NCBI GenBank assembly: GCA_947260005.1
Contig: CAMYOL010000065.1
Span: 1 to 64,000 of the forward strand
Direction: 5' to 3'
Source: an uncultured Ectothiorhodospiraceae bacterium
GTDB lineage: Bacteria; Pseudomonadota; Gammaproteobacteria; UBA6429; Thiohalophilaceae
Length of the DNA stretch: 64,000 nt
Shown here piece after piece: positions 54,762-64,000 of this stretch (the stretch's first letter is position 1; the number at the start of each line of letters is the position of its first letter). A program made the position numbers and the translations under genes. Below the pieces are notes generated by a model. The model was given only the letters and a program-made list of their open reading frames with translations. It did not search any database and was not told where the DNA came from.

Positions 54762-56141
54762 ATGTTTAATCAAAAAAACTTTTTTATCTTATTTATTCTA
54801 GTCGTTGTCGTTGGTGGATTATATGCCTTATCAAATCGTGACGATTCTAATTCAGCCATCAGTTCGGGTGGGCTTGATATTGATAGCTGGCAAAGTGATA
54901 AAGGTGCAAAGGTCTTGTATGTCAATGCACCAAACTTACCGATGGTTGATGTTCGTATTGTTTTTGACGCCGGCAGTGCACGTGACGGTGCTAAGCCCGG
55001 TCTGGCAAACATGACTAATATGTTGCTTGATCATGGTGCGGGTGAGTGGAATACGAACGAGATCGTAGAACGTTTTGATAGTGTCGGTGCACAGTTTAGT
55101 ACTAGTGCCTTACGTGATATGGCGGTCGTGAGTCTACGTTCTTTAACCGAGAAGGCCTGGCTTGAAAAAGCCCTGGCAACGACGGCGGCTATTCTACAAA
55201 AGCCTGAATTTGTCTCTGGTGAATTAGAACGTGAACGCAAACGGATTTTAGTTGCCCTGAAAAATCAAAAAGAATCCGCTGGCACATTAGCGACCATCGC
55301 GTTTTATAAGGCATTGTATGGCGATCATCCTTATGCAACGCCTAGCTCGGGTGATGAGGATTCAGTTAAAAAAATTAGTCGCGATGACATAGCAGCATTT
55401 TATAAGAAATATTATGTGGCCAAAAATGCAACCGTGGTCGTCGTCGGCGCAGTGGATAAATCGCAAGCGAAAAAAATTGTTAAGCAGTTGGTGGATGGAT
55501 TAGAAGCGGGTGAAAAGGCAGCGGAATTACCTGAGGTAAAAGCAGTCACAAAAGCTGAAAAGATTAAAGAACTTCACCCTTCAAAACAAACGCACATCCT
55601 GGTTGGCCACCAGGGCAAGATCCGTGGTGATGAGGATTATTTTGCCCTGTACGTTGGTAATCATATTCTTGGCGGCAGTGGTTTTGGTTCACGTATCGTC
55701 GAAGAGATACGTGAGAATCGGGGACTGGCCTATAGTAGCTATAGTTATTTTTCGCCGATGCGTCAAAAAGGTCCTTTTGTCATGGGTTTGCAAACCAAAA
55801 ATGATCAAGCGGAAGAGGCGCTAAAAGTTTTATTCGAGACCGTGAAAAAATTTATTGATAAGGGGCCTAGTGAAGATGAATTAATTTCATCGAAGAAAAA
55901 CATTACCGGTGGTTTTCCGTTACGAATTGACTCCAATAAGGATATTACCGAATACGTTGCCATGATTGGTTTTTATGATCTGCCTGTTGATTATCTTAGT
56001 AAGTTTAATGAACATATCGAGCAGGTTAGCGTAGCGCAAATCAAAGATGCCTTTGCTCGACGTGTCGATCCAACCAGGATGGTGGCCGTTTTGGTTGGTG
56101 GCGAAGTCGGAGACAAAACTGAAACAAAAACAGAGAAATAA
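54762..56141 (+). CDS. M16 peptidase homolog, non-catalytic partner
   Basis: 459 residues with an N-terminal signal anchor. Same M16 fold, but the zinc motif is replaced (MLLDHGAGEW instead of HxxEH), so it cannot hold zinc in the usual way. It keeps GGSGFGSRIVEEIRENRGLA YSS-type residues of the C-terminal half that bind substrate. It should form a heterodimer with the preceding subunit. Confidence 0.9.
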   Translation: MFNQKNFFILFILVVVVGGLYALSNRDDSNSAISSGGLDIDSWQSDKGAKVLYVNAPNLPMVDVRIVFDAGSARDGAKPGLANMTNMLLDHGAGEWNTNEIVERFDSVGAQFSTSALRDMAVVSLRSLTEKAWLEKALATTAAILQKPEFVSGELERERKRILVALKNQKESAGTLATIAFYKALYGDHPYATPSSGDEDSVKKISRDDIAAFYKKYYVAKNATVVVVGAVDKSQAKKIVKQLVDGLEAGEKAAELPEVKAVTKAEKIKELHPSKQTHILVGHQGKIRGDEDYFALYVGNHILGGSGFGSRIVEEIRENRGLAYSSYSYFSPMRQKGPFVMGLQTKNDQAEEALKVLFETVKKFIDKGPSEDELISSKKNITGGFPLRIDSNKDITEYVAMIGFYDLPVDYLSKFNEHIEQVSVAQIKDAFARRVDPTRMVAVLVGGEVGDKTETKTEK

Positions 56142-56160
56142 TAAATCTCTGCTATCGACG

Positions 56161-56724
56161 ATGGCGGGACGAGATCAACAAACACTGCGAATTATTGGCG
56201 GCCAATGGCGGGGTCGGAAATTTCAGTTTCCTGACGTGGAACATCTTAGGCCGACACCTGATCGTGTTCGTGAAACTTTGTTTAATTGGTTGATGCCGGT
56301 TATTAAGGGTGCTAATTGTCTTGATTTATTTTGCGGCAGTGGTGCGCTTGGTCTGGAAGCCTTGTCACGCGGTGCAGCCCAGGTGAGCTTTGTTGATAAG
56401 AATAAACAGGTTATCGATGCGCTCAAAGAAACCTGTCGAGTACTTGGCAGTACTAATGTGGAATTTTACCTTGGTGATGCACGCTCTTATTTAACAAATG
56501 AATTTCCGTCAGTCGATATCGTGTTTATTGATCCCCCTTATGATTTTCAGTTACAGGTTGAAATCGCCAATCTACTGCAAGAATCGGGGCATTTAAGCGA
56601 GCATGCGTGGATTTATATCGAGCATGATGGTCAGCTTGATGATAAACGACTGCCTGATAGCTGGGACAAACATAGAGAAAAAATAGCCGGTCAGGTGCAT
56701 TACGCTTTATACAAGAATCATTAA
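56161..56724 (+). CDS. rsmD: 16S rRNA (guanine(966)-N2)-methyltransferase
   Basis: Methylates G966 of 16S rRNA. 187 residues from ATG 56161, beginning MAGRDQQTLRIIGGQWRGRK as RsmD proteins do. SAM motif I is LDLFCGSGALGLEALSRGA, and the catalytic motif is FIDPPYDF. It begins 19 nt after the M16 pair. Confidence 0.95.
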   Translation: MAGRDQQTLRIIGGQWRGRKFQFPDVEHLRPTPDRVRETLFNWLMPVIKGANCLDLFCGSGALGLEALSRGAAQVSFVDKNKQVIDALKETCRVLGSTNVEFYLGDARSYLTNEFPSVDIVFIDPPYDFQLQVEIANLLQESGHLSEHAWIYIEHDGQLDDKRLPDSWDKHREKIAGQVHYALYKNH

Positions 56725-56816
56725 GGTTATGACTTATCTTTCTCCGATCAATATTTTTCTGAGACGGGTCGTTGTTTTTACTTGCTGCCGGGCGGTTGCT
56801 TAAGTATCTTTATCTC

Positions 56817-57296
56817 ATGCGAAATATAACGGCAATCTATCCAGGAACCTTTGATCCCATTACCAATGGTCATACGGATTTAGTTCACCGAGCCTGTCAG
56901 TTGTTTGATAAATTGATTGTTGCGGTCGCTGAAAATGCAGAGAAGACCCCGTTTTTTGATCTCGATACGCGTATCGAGTTAGCGCGAACTTCAATGAGCA
57001 TGCATGACAATGTTGAGGTATGCGGATTTAACAGCCTGTTAGTCGAGTTTATGCGCGAAAAGGAGGCCACTGTGATTGTGCGTGGGCTTAGAGCGGTCTC
57101 TGATTTTGAATATGAATTCCAGCTCGCCAGTATGAATCGTCACCTTAGAGACGACATTGAGACCGTGTTTTTGACGCCAGCCGAGCAGTATTCCTATATC
57201 TCATCCAGCCTGGTACGCGAAATTGCCAAATTGGGTGGTGATATCAGCTCGTTTGTTCCTGCTAATGTAGTAGCCGCTATTAACAGAATGCGCTAA
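56817..57296 (+). CDS. coaD: Phosphopantetheine adenylyltransferase
   Basis: Penultimate step of coenzyme A synthesis: 4'-phosphopantetheine plus ATP to dephospho-CoA. 159 residues from ATG 56817; [19 protein letters not shown] carries the nucleotidyltransferase (T/H)xGH motif, and [18 protein letters not shown] is the other active-site block. Standard neighbour of rsmD. Confidence 0.96.
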   Translation: MRNITAIYPGTFDPITNGHTDLVHRACQLFDKLIVAVAENAEKTPFFDLDTRIELARTSMSMHDNVEVCGFNSLLVEFMREKEATVIVRGLRAVSDFEYEFQLASMNRHLRDDIETVFLTPAEQYSYISSSLVREIAKLGGDISSFVPANVVAAINRMR

Positions 57297-57333
57297 TATT
57301 CGTTTCCCTAGTAATTTTGTCGGATATTTGTAG

Positions 57334-57600
<267 letters not shown>

Positions 57601-57699
57601 AGTTTCATAGTCATTTTGTCGTCGTCGCTTCACTTCCGCTGGATTTATTTCTGATAAGATTAAAGCTCTTTTGCAAATCAACTAACGAACGGGCTGCCG

Positions 57700-59367
57700 A
57701 TGTTAAAAGTCATTCTGTCTTTTTTATTTTCATTTATGTTGTTGGCCTGTGATGGCTATGATCAGTCCGAAACACAGCATGCCGTCGCCAGCGCGCATCC
57801 AATTGCAACCCAGGCAGGAATCGATATATTAAATCAAGGTGGGAATGCTTTTGATGCGGCGGTGGCGGTGAGTGCGACCTTAGCCGTGGTTGAACCTTAT
57901 AGTTCGGGGATGGGTGGCGGCGGTTTTTGGTTGTTGCATTCCGTAAAAGACCAGTCCGATGTGATGATCGATGGACGTGAGGTTGCCCCACAAAAAGCAC
58001 ATCGAGATATGTATCTGGATAAAACAGGTAACGTAATTCCGAAATTATCAATTAACGGACCGTTATCAGCGGGAATTCCTGGTCAACCTGCTGCCCTGGT
58101 GCATATCAACAAACAATATGGGCAATTATCATTAAAAGAGGTCCTGGCACCAGCGATTAAAGCCGCGCAACAGGGTTTTAAGGTGAGTAAACACTATCAA
58201 CGTATGGCGAGCTTTCGGCTTAAGGCGTTACAGGCATCACCTGCGGCCGCAGAAATATTTTTACAGGACAATGAACTGCCTGAGATAGGGTTTACGATTA
58301 AGCAAAATGATTTAGCGAATACTTTAACTGCTATTGCGAACCAGGGGAGTGCAGGGTTTTACCAGGGTAAAGTCGCCGATGCCCTGGTCAATGGTACAAC
58401 CGCCGCAGGTGGAATCTGGACGCTTGCAGATTTGGCTGAGTATCAGATAAAAAGCAGACAACCCATTGTAGGGCAGATTGGAAGATTCAAAGTAACTTCA
58501 GTCGCACCACCTTCATCCGGTGGAGTTGCGCTTTTGTCCATGTTAAATATGCTCGAGGCTCGGGATTGGGCCTCTCTCAAATTGGTTGATCGGAAACACT
58601 TAATAATAGAATCGATGCGCAGAGCCTATCGCGATCGTGCAATGTTCTTAGGTGATAGTGATTTTGTTTCAGTACCGGTTAAACGGTTAACCAGTAAATC
58701 TTATGCAAAACAAATTGCCGCAGATATTAATATGAAACAAGCCACACCGAGTAACGAATTACCGGGTCTTGATGTAGAGGCAAAAGGAAATCATACGACA
58801 CACTTTTCGATCATCGACAAGCAGGGCAATCGTGTTGCGGCAACATTAAGCGTTAACTATCCATTCGGCTCGTGTTTTGTACCGCCGGGAACGGGTATTT
58901 TGTTAAACGATGAGATGGATGATTTTTCTGCCAAGCCTGGCAGCCCAAACGCATATGGACTCGTCGGGGCAAAAGCCAATGAAATCCAGCCTGGTAAACG
59001 TATGTTATCAAGCATGAGTCCAACTTTTATTGAAAGTGACGACAAGCTTGCTGTCCTCGGTACCCCGGGTGGTAGTCGTATTATTACTATGGTGTTGCAC
59101 AGTATTATAAATGTAGCCGATGGCAAATCAGCACAACAGGTTGTTTCCATGCCGCGCTTCCATCATCAATACCTGCCGGATGAAGTGCAATATGAAACGG
59201 GAAGTTTCAGCGCAGAAGAGGCGAATGTGCTTGTATCACGTGGGCATCGTTTAAAAAGTTTAAGCTCTAGCTATGGAAATATGCAGGTTGTTGTCGTTAA
59301 TAAAAAAACACAACAAATAGAGGCGGCCAGTGATCCTCGTGGCGAAGGACAGGCTATCGTCGAGTGA
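57700..59367 (+). CDS. ggt: Gamma-glutamyltransferase, probably lipoprotein
   Basis: Cleaves gamma-glutamyl bonds of glutathione in the periplasm. 555 residues, with a lipobox-like LLAC at residue 17 rather than a plain signal peptide. Autoprocessing precursor: the catalytic Thr lies in GNHTTHFSIID at about residue 365, starting the small subunit. SSGMGGGGFWLLH, NDEMDDFS and TPGGSRIITMV are family marks. SLSVNYPFGSC differs slightly from the consensus lid loop. Confidence 0.93.
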   Translation: MLKVILSFLFSFMLLACDGYDQSETQHAVASAHPIATQAGIDILNQGGNAFDAAVAVSATLAVVEPYSSGMGGGGFWLLHSVKDQSDVMIDGREVAPQKAHRDMYLDKTGNVIPKLSINGPLSAGIPGQPAALVHINKQYGQLSLKEVLAPAIKAAQQGFKVSKHYQRMASFRLKALQASPAAAEIFLQDNELPEIGFTIKQNDLANTLTAIANQGSAGFYQGKVADALVNGTTAAGGIWTLADLAEYQIKSRQPIVGQIGRFKVTSVAPPSSGGVALLSMLNMLEARDWASLKLVDRKHLIIESMRRAYRDRAMFLGDSDFVSVPVKRLTSKSYAKQIAADINMKQATPSNELPGLDVEAKGNHTTHFSIIDKQGNRVAATLSVNYPFGSCFVPPGTGILLNDEMDDFSAKPGSPNAYGLVGAKANEIQPGKRMLSSMSPTFIESDDKLAVLGTPGGSRIITMVLHSIINVADGKSAQQVVSMPRFHHQYLPDEVQYETGSFSAEEANVLVSRGHRLKSLSSSYGNMQVVVVNKKTQQIEAASDPRGEGQAIVE

Positions 59368-59379
59368 CTTTTAGCGGCA

Positions 59380-60195
59380 CTACTTTTGGCACTGGGTACA
59401 ATAATAGGTTGAACGCTGAGCGATCACGGACTGGGTGATAGGTTTATTACAGTTTGGACAGGGCTCACCTTTTTTACCATATACATTCAATGATTGCCTG
59501 AAATAGCCGGGTTTACCGTCTGATTTAGTAAAGTCGCGCAGGCTTGTTCCGCCGGCCTGAATGGCTTCTTTTAAGACTTCTTTGATGGCAGTCGTCAATA
59601 AATTATATTTTTCTTTTGTTACTTTACCCGCAGCGCGTTTTGGATGGATGCCGGCACGAAACAACGCTTCACTCGCATAAATATTTCCTACCCCAACCAC
59701 GATCTTACTATCCATAATGAAAGACTTAATAGTGAGTTGACGTTTTCGTGACTTCTCAAATAAGTAATGATCCGAAAAATATTTGCTCAGTGGTTCAGGA
59801 CCAAGTGATTTTAGAAGTTTATGTTGAGTCGGTTCTTCTTTTGTGAATAGTACCGCGCCAAAGCGTCGAGGATCACGCAGGCGTAAACATTGGCCGTTAG
59901 TAAAAATAAAATCGATATGGTCATGTTTTTCAGGTGGCGTATTTGCATTAAGTACGCGAAGACTGCCTGACATCCCAAGATGCAAGATGACATGGCCAGC
60001 ATCACAACTAAGAATGAGATATTTGGCGCGGCGACTAACGCTCTTGATGACTTGTTTTGATAATATTTTTGAGAGACCGGTTGGAATTGGCCAACGTAAT
60101 TGACTTTGTCGAATAATAACTTTGGTTATTGTCTGCTTTTCGACATGTTTGCGTATGCCGCGTCGAGTTGTTTCCACTTCTGGAAGTTCAGGCAT
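59380..60195 (-). CDS. mutM: Formamidopyrimidine-DNA glycosylase
   Basis: Removes 8-oxoguanine from DNA. 271 residues starting MPELPEVETTRRG with catalytic Pro2 and Glu3, Lys in RRAKYLIL, and a C-terminal zinc finger (CPNCNKP and CTQCQK). Convergent with ggt, 12 nt apart. Confidence 0.97.
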   Translation of the reverse strand: MPELPEVETTRRGIRKHVEKQTITKVIIRQSQLRWPIPTGLSKILSKQVIKSVSRRAKYLILSCDAGHVILHLGMSGSLRVLNANTPPEKHDHIDFIFTNGQCLRLRDPRRFGAVLFTKEEPTQHKLLKSLGPEPLSKYFSDHYLFEKSRKRQLTIKSFIMDSKIVVGVGNIYASEALFRAGIHPKRAAGKVTKEKYNLLTTAIKEVLKEAIQAGGTSLRDFTKSDGKPGYFRQSLNVYGKKGEPCPNCNKPITQSVIAQRSTYYCTQCQK

Positions 60196-60227
60196 GACTT
60201 AAAGTTGTCTCACAATTGTCTGCGACT

Positions 60228-61166
60228 TTAGGGAGAGGGCTGGGGTGAGGGGCTGGGCGTTGGTGATTTTTCTTTATTATTTTGATTAGCATCCGATATG
60301 TCTTTTTCAATCTGTTCTGATGCAATGGCAGGTGGTAACTGCAACAGGTCACGGCGTTGTTCTTTAGTCAGTTTGTACATAATTTTAAGATCAATGCGAG
60401 CCAGATAATAAGTTTCTTCATTTTTTAGCAATTCAAATAGTAAAGGCGTGTCATTATCTTTAAGGTTGATACTGATTTTGCCAATTGATGTCCCGGATGT
60501 AAATTTCATAACATTTTCAGCGTGAGCATTGGACCATTTATCGGCGAGTTCATTGGCCTGGTCATTGGAAAAATTTTCAGGCATTGGGCTGGCTGTCCAG
60601 GTTCCATCGTTCAATTTTAAATTAAGATTTGGGATATCGATTTGGACTATTTTTTTTCCTTCAGGCAACAGGGCATGACTGAGAAATGAAGTGGCAGGCC
60701 CCAGGATGCGATGATGAAAGTAATCATCTGTTACATACATTTTGTCTTGATGGCTTAAATAACGATATTTATTTAATGCCTCGGTGGTACCAAAATCAAA
60801 TCGATGCTGCTTGTTATAGATAATAGTGGCATGCGGTTTTTCGAGGTCATATTTTTTCAATTCGATATTTTTTTTATCATAGGCGGCGTGATAGTTGTAG
60901 TCGAGTAAATCCAGTAAGCTTTCAACATTTATTTGAGTCGTTGCTAACGCAAATGGCGAGAGCATCTCCCATTGACCATCTACTTTGGAAAATTCAATTG
61001 GCTCAGCTTTGATACGTTCAAGGCGGATGTGATTTACGTTTGATTTAGCGAGCTTTGAAATTTTATATTTATCTTCCGGGTCTTTGCCGGGTTTATACAC
61101 GATGATTAGGATAAGAAATCCAATCGCAATCAAAAGTGCAAAGTTAAGTTTTGCTTTAGAGGTCAT
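60228..61166 (-). CDS. DUF4340 domain protein of the Gld-type ABC operon
   Basis: 312 residues: N-terminal membrane helix (about 8-25) and a periplasmic beta-rich DUF4340 domain. The C-terminus is SPTPSPSPQPSP, encoded by a CTCTCCC/GGGGTGAGGGG-type intergenic repeat, so the gene has run into repeat DNA. It ends the four-gene operon with the GldG-like, GldF-like and ATPase genes. Confidence 0.8.
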   Translation of the reverse strand: MTSKAKLNFALLIAIGFLILIIVYKPGKDPEDKYKISKLAKSNVNHIRLERIKAEPIEFSKVDGQWEMLSPFALATTQINVESLLDLLDYNYHAAYDKKNIELKKYDLEKPHATIIYNKQHRFDFGTTEALNKYRYLSHQDKMYVTDDYFHHRILGPATSFLSHALLPEGKKIVQIDIPNLNLKLNDGTWTASPMPENFSNDQANELADKWSNAHAENVMKFTSGTSIGKISINLKDNDTPLLFELLKNEETYYLARIDLKIMYKLTKEQRRDLLQLPPAIASEQIEKDISDANQNNKEKSPTPSPSPQPSP

Positions 61167-61168
61167 GA

Positions 61169-62572
61169 TTATTTTTTGCGGCGTTTAAGCCAGATAACAA
61201 TACCACTGCCAATAAGTAGCACGGGCAGTATCACCAGTATCAGAAGGGCGAATATGATAAGTTGGTTTTGATCCGCCGAGATTTTACTATCCGGTGCTAT
61301 GGTGGCAGGTATATCAATAAAGTGGTCATCGTGTGCGAGCCAATTAAAAATACTCTCGCCCATGGCCATATTTCCTTGCGTACCTAAAAACGTGTTAGAA
61401 ATAAAATCACCGTCACCGATAACAATTATCCGTTGTTGTTTTTCACTGGCCGGTGCCGTTTCATCTGAAGCAGTATTAGTTGCTGCTGGGCTATTAGGCT
61501 GATTGATAGAACGGGTGATGGCATAGCCAAAAGTAATTGGGCCTGATTTATCCTGTTCTGGATCATAGCTGATGGTGCCTTTCAGCTCTCCGGTCTCCAG
61601 CCAGCTGCGCGGCATACTTTGTAAAATTGGATCTATTGTCCAGCCTTCCTGTGCGCCAACTTCCAGTCCAATGACTTTAGGGAATAAGGTCTGGACGGAT
61701 TGAACGTTTTCGGTAATGGTATGTTCCTGGTATTGGCCTAATACCATAGTAGGATCATTTCCAAGCAACGACATATCCAGATCAACCACAATGCCTTTGG
61801 TAATGTTTAATTTAAGCCATTCAGCGAGTGGTGCCAGTTTATCTGATTTGTCAGGATCAATTAGCCAGAGTAAATTTCCGCCTGCGTTAACGAAATCCAA
61901 AATTGCTTTAACTTCACCAGCAAGAAAATCGAGCTGAGGGCTGGCGATAACCAGTACTGACGTGTTTTCCGGAACAGTTAATGTTTTACTGAGATCCAAT
62001 GGTGCAATATTAAAGCCTTTGTTCGATAAGTTTTCACCGAATAGACCCAGATCATGATTAGCCTGGCCGATTGGATTACGTTCGCCATGGCCACTCACGA
62101 ACAGGATATGCCGATCACTATTGCGTAATAAGCGTTGCAACGCATTGGTAACGCCTTTTTCGGTAAAGTCCTGTAAGTTTTCACTGCGACCTTGATATTC
62201 TATAATCATTTCGCCGTTAAAACGAATTCCTAATTCACGAATCTTATCTGGCGCCAGACGCGGATCGATAAATTCAATTTCAATTTTATCGCTTAATTTT
62301 TGGTAACGTTTGATTAGTTCGCGAATATCACTACGGACTTCACTTAATGCATCGCCGGTTGCATACGAGGTGATTTTTACCGGTGCTTCAATTTTTTCGA
62401 CGACTTTAATGCTGGCTTCATTCAGAGTATGCCGTCCGGTCGCCGTCCAGTCGAATTCCTTGTCGTATTGCCGAGAGACCTGAATTAACAGGCCAGTAAT
62501 AACCAATACCAATGCGACGAAACTAATGCCCTGGAAACGTAACTGGTTTCGAGTTTTCTTATTAATTTCCAT
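61169..62572 (-). CDS. GldG-like ABC transporter auxiliary protein
   Basis: 467 residues: N-terminal helix (about 12-31), a DUF4350/GldG-type periplasmic domain (VTNALQRLLRNSDRHILFVS, GHGERNP, DFVNAGGNLLWLIDPDK), GDGDFISNTFLGTQGN, and a C-terminal helix (about 440-462). Related to gliding-motility GldG, but in proteobacteria the operon has no proven substrate. Start and stop overlap its neighbours closely. Confidence 0.85.
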   Translation of the reverse strand: MEINKKTRNQLRFQGISFVALVLVITGLLIQVSRQYDKEFDWTATGRHTLNEASIKVVEKIEAPVKITSYATGDALSEVRSDIRELIKRYQKLSDKIEIEFIDPRLAPDKIRELGIRFNGEMIIEYQGRSENLQDFTEKGVTNALQRLLRNSDRHILFVSGHGERNPIGQANHDLGLFGENLSNKGFNIAPLDLSKTLTVPENTSVLVIASPQLDFLAGEVKAILDFVNAGGNLLWLIDPDKSDKLAPLAEWLKLNITKGIVVDLDMSLLGNDPTMVLGQYQEHTITENVQSVQTLFPKVIGLEVGAQEGWTIDPILQSMPRSWLETGELKGTISYDPEQDKSGPITFGYAITRSINQPNSPAATNTASDETAPASEKQQRIIVIGDGDFISNTFLGTQGNMAMGESIFNWLAHDDHFIDIPATIAPDSKISADQNQLIIFALLILVILPVLLIGSGIVIWLKRRKK

Positions 62573-63324
62573 TAGTGTTGTAACCGGTCGCTATCAAGAC
62601 GTCGAATCGCTAAAATTAAAAAGGCCAGGCTGAATAAAACGTAGTATAAAAAGTCACTACTGCTAAAGATTCCACGCTGGAAGGCCTCGAGGTGCTGGAA
62701 TAGAGAAAGATCAGCCAGGCTAAATTCTTCAGGTGAGTCACCTTTGGCAACTGAGAATATCCATAACAATAACAGACTAAAGAACGTTAATATGGCGGCG
62801 ATGATTGGGTTGGCAGTCAAGCTTGAAATAAAGAGCCCTATCGCCGCGCAGGTTGCCATAAACAGGAAAATGCCGAGTATTGCACTGGCAAGTAAACCAA
62901 AATCAAGATTGCTCACAAATAACAAACTCAATGGCATAATGGCATAAACCAGCAACATAGCGATGATTATAAATAGTAATCCGACATATTTTCCGAGAAC
63001 GATCTCAGTCATGGATATCGGTGCTGAGACGAGTAGCGTAAGTGTTTTGTTGCGCCGTTCATCACTAAAGACCCGCATGGTAAATAATGGCATGGCAAAA
63101 ACCATCATTACCGCTAATAATCCGTATTGAGGAATGACAACAATATCAGTGACGCCAATAGGAACTTTTAATAAGTGTTGTTGCGGTTGGATGATTTCAA
63201 TATAGTTTTGTAAGCTAAATGCCGTCATGAAGCCTAAAATAATCTGTATGACCCCAATCATCACCCAGGCGATAGGCGATAAAAAGGCAGATCGAATTTC
63301 GCGTGCCGCGATTACGAAGATCAT
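62572..63324 (-). CDS. ABC-2 type permease, GldF-like
   Basis: 250 residues with six membrane helices (REIRSAFLSPIAWVMIGVIQ at the N-terminus, then PLFTMRVFSDERRNKTLTLL typical of ABC-2 permeases). Its start overlaps the upstream ATPase stop by 4 nt and its stop touches the GldG-like start. Confidence 0.9.
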   Translation of the reverse strand: MIFVIAAREIRSAFLSPIAWVMIGVIQIILGFMTAFSLQNYIEIIQPQQHLLKVPIGVTDIVVIPQYGLLAVMMVFAMPLFTMRVFSDERRNKTLTLLVSAPISMTEIVLGKYVGLLFIIIAMLLVYAIMPLSLLFVSNLDFGLLASAILGIFLFMATCAAIGLFISSLTANPIIAAILTFFSLLLLWIFSVAKGDSPEEFSLADLSLFQHLEAFQRGIFSSSDFLYYVLFSLAFLILAIRRLDSDRLQH

Positions 63325-64000
63325 GTTGACGTCTCCGTTGAAATTACAGAGGACGAATTGCTATTACTATTCGAGGTATTATTCTCAGAAATATTTTCCG
63401 AACCATCTTCAGAGGTGGTGATGTCGACAAAGATTTGTTCCAGGGTTTTTTGTTCCGGCGTTAGTTCAGTTAACCCCCAGCCATTTTCAACTATTTGTTT
63501 AGCGATGTCCTGTACTGGTTCACGGCCTTCATCAAAAACCAAACGCCAGCGTTTGGAGGTAATTTTTTCAATAGAGCTAACATCGGGTAATTGGCGAATT
63601 TTGTCTTCACTGATTTCTTCACCGAGTCCGATAATCAAACAACTGCCGGTAAACTGATGTTCCAATGCCTCCATCGTATCCTGATAAACCAGTTCGCCGT
63701 TGCGAATGATCTGAACTCGATCACAAGTCATTTGTACTTCTGGCAGGATGTGGGTCGATAAAATAACACCATGCTGCTGGCCGAGCTCACGAATTAATGT
63801 GCGTATTTCACGAATCTGTATTGGATCCAGCCCGACTGTGGGCTCGTCGAGAACGATAATAGCGGGTGAATGAATAATCGCCTGCGCGATCCCAACACGT
63901 TGTTGGTAACCTTTAGATAAATTGCCGATCAAGCGTTGACCAACCTTATCCAGCCCGCAACGCTGTTTGCTCGCAGCAACGGCCTCGGGGACCCTGTTTT
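63321..64000 (-). CDS. ABC transporter ATPase (5' end beyond the window)
   Basis: Open frame to the window edge. The visible part has the signature LSKGYQQRVGIAQA, Walker B IIVLDEPTVGLDP and the H-loop in LSTHILPE; Walker A lies outside. The C-terminal 70 residues, ending in a Ser/Asn-rich tail, are not conserved. ATPase of the GldF/GldG-like exporter. Confidence 0.93.
   Translation of the reverse strand, partial: NRVPEAVAASKQRCGLDKVGQRLIGNLSKGYQQRVGIAQAIIHSPAIIVLDEPTVGLDPIQIREIRTLIRELGQQHGVILSTHILPEVQMTCDRVQIIRNGELVYQDTMEALEHQFTGSCLIIGLGEEISEDKIRQLPDVSSIEKITSKRWRLVFDEGREPVQDIAKQIVENGWGLTELTPEQKTLEQIFVDITTSEDGSENISENNTSNSNSNSSSVISTETST

Overview
The window is a bacterial chromosome segment, almost certainly from a gammaproteobacterium. 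The evidence is gene order: cox subunit III, DUF2909, SURF1; an rpoH, ftsX-E-Y block; an M16 pair with rsmD and coaD; a YfhL-type ferredoxin; mutM. I cannot place it below class with confidence. No tRNA, rRNA or CRISPR array was seen.

Region 1 (1-12300) is respiratory. It holds the end of an aa3-type oxidase locus (subunit III, DUF2909, SURF1, a CxxxC thioredoxin-like protein, CtaB) and then a complete cbb3 operon, ccoN-O-Q-P-G-H-I-S. A 32-residue membrane peptide follows ccoS. Heme A synthase (ctaA) is absent from its usual place before ctaB. Region 2 (12423-15010) is a VWA-domain membrane protein overlapping a coiled-coil membrane protein.

Region 3 (about 15.0-47.96 kb) is an accessory island. 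Its edges carry a broken IS256-family element, an inverted duplication of that element's left end with a gene fragment, a degenerate direct copy of the last 300 bp of the region 2 gene, and a 120-bp palindrome built from GGGGTCAGAGAC units. Inside are eleven transcription units, each preceded by the same 20-bp box (consensus yTGTCAGyTATcTGTGACAG), always exactly 9 nt upstream of a TAnnnT -10 hexamer. In nine of the eleven, the start codon lies only 27-33 nt further on. The driven genes encode exported proteins: poly-Gly lipoproteins carrying FN3, FG-GAP, TolB-like, HEAT or DGxW-repeat passengers, beta-helix proteins, a family marked by IPxTFxxxTPAVAxxVNxNF, and a two-partner secretion operon (TpsA, TpsB, CHAT-TPR protein). 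The island also encodes a sigma/anti-sigma/M48-protease operon and a divergent SARP-like (BTAD) regulator. The two divergent promoters share an ECF-type pattern (AAAC-N18-GTC-N-AAAT). My model is a cascade in which the ECF sigma factor switches on the BTAD regulator, which activates the box promoters and remodels the cell surface. Several island genes are decaying (frameshifts, an in-frame stop, truncations).

Region 4 (48.0-64.0 kb) is core genome: rpoH with a CIRCE operator over its promoter, a double-receiver diguanylate cyclase, ftsX-ftsE, ftsY, two M16 peptidases, rsmD, coaD, a ferredoxin, gamma-glutamyltransferase, mutM, and a Gld-type ABC exporter operon cut by the window edge.
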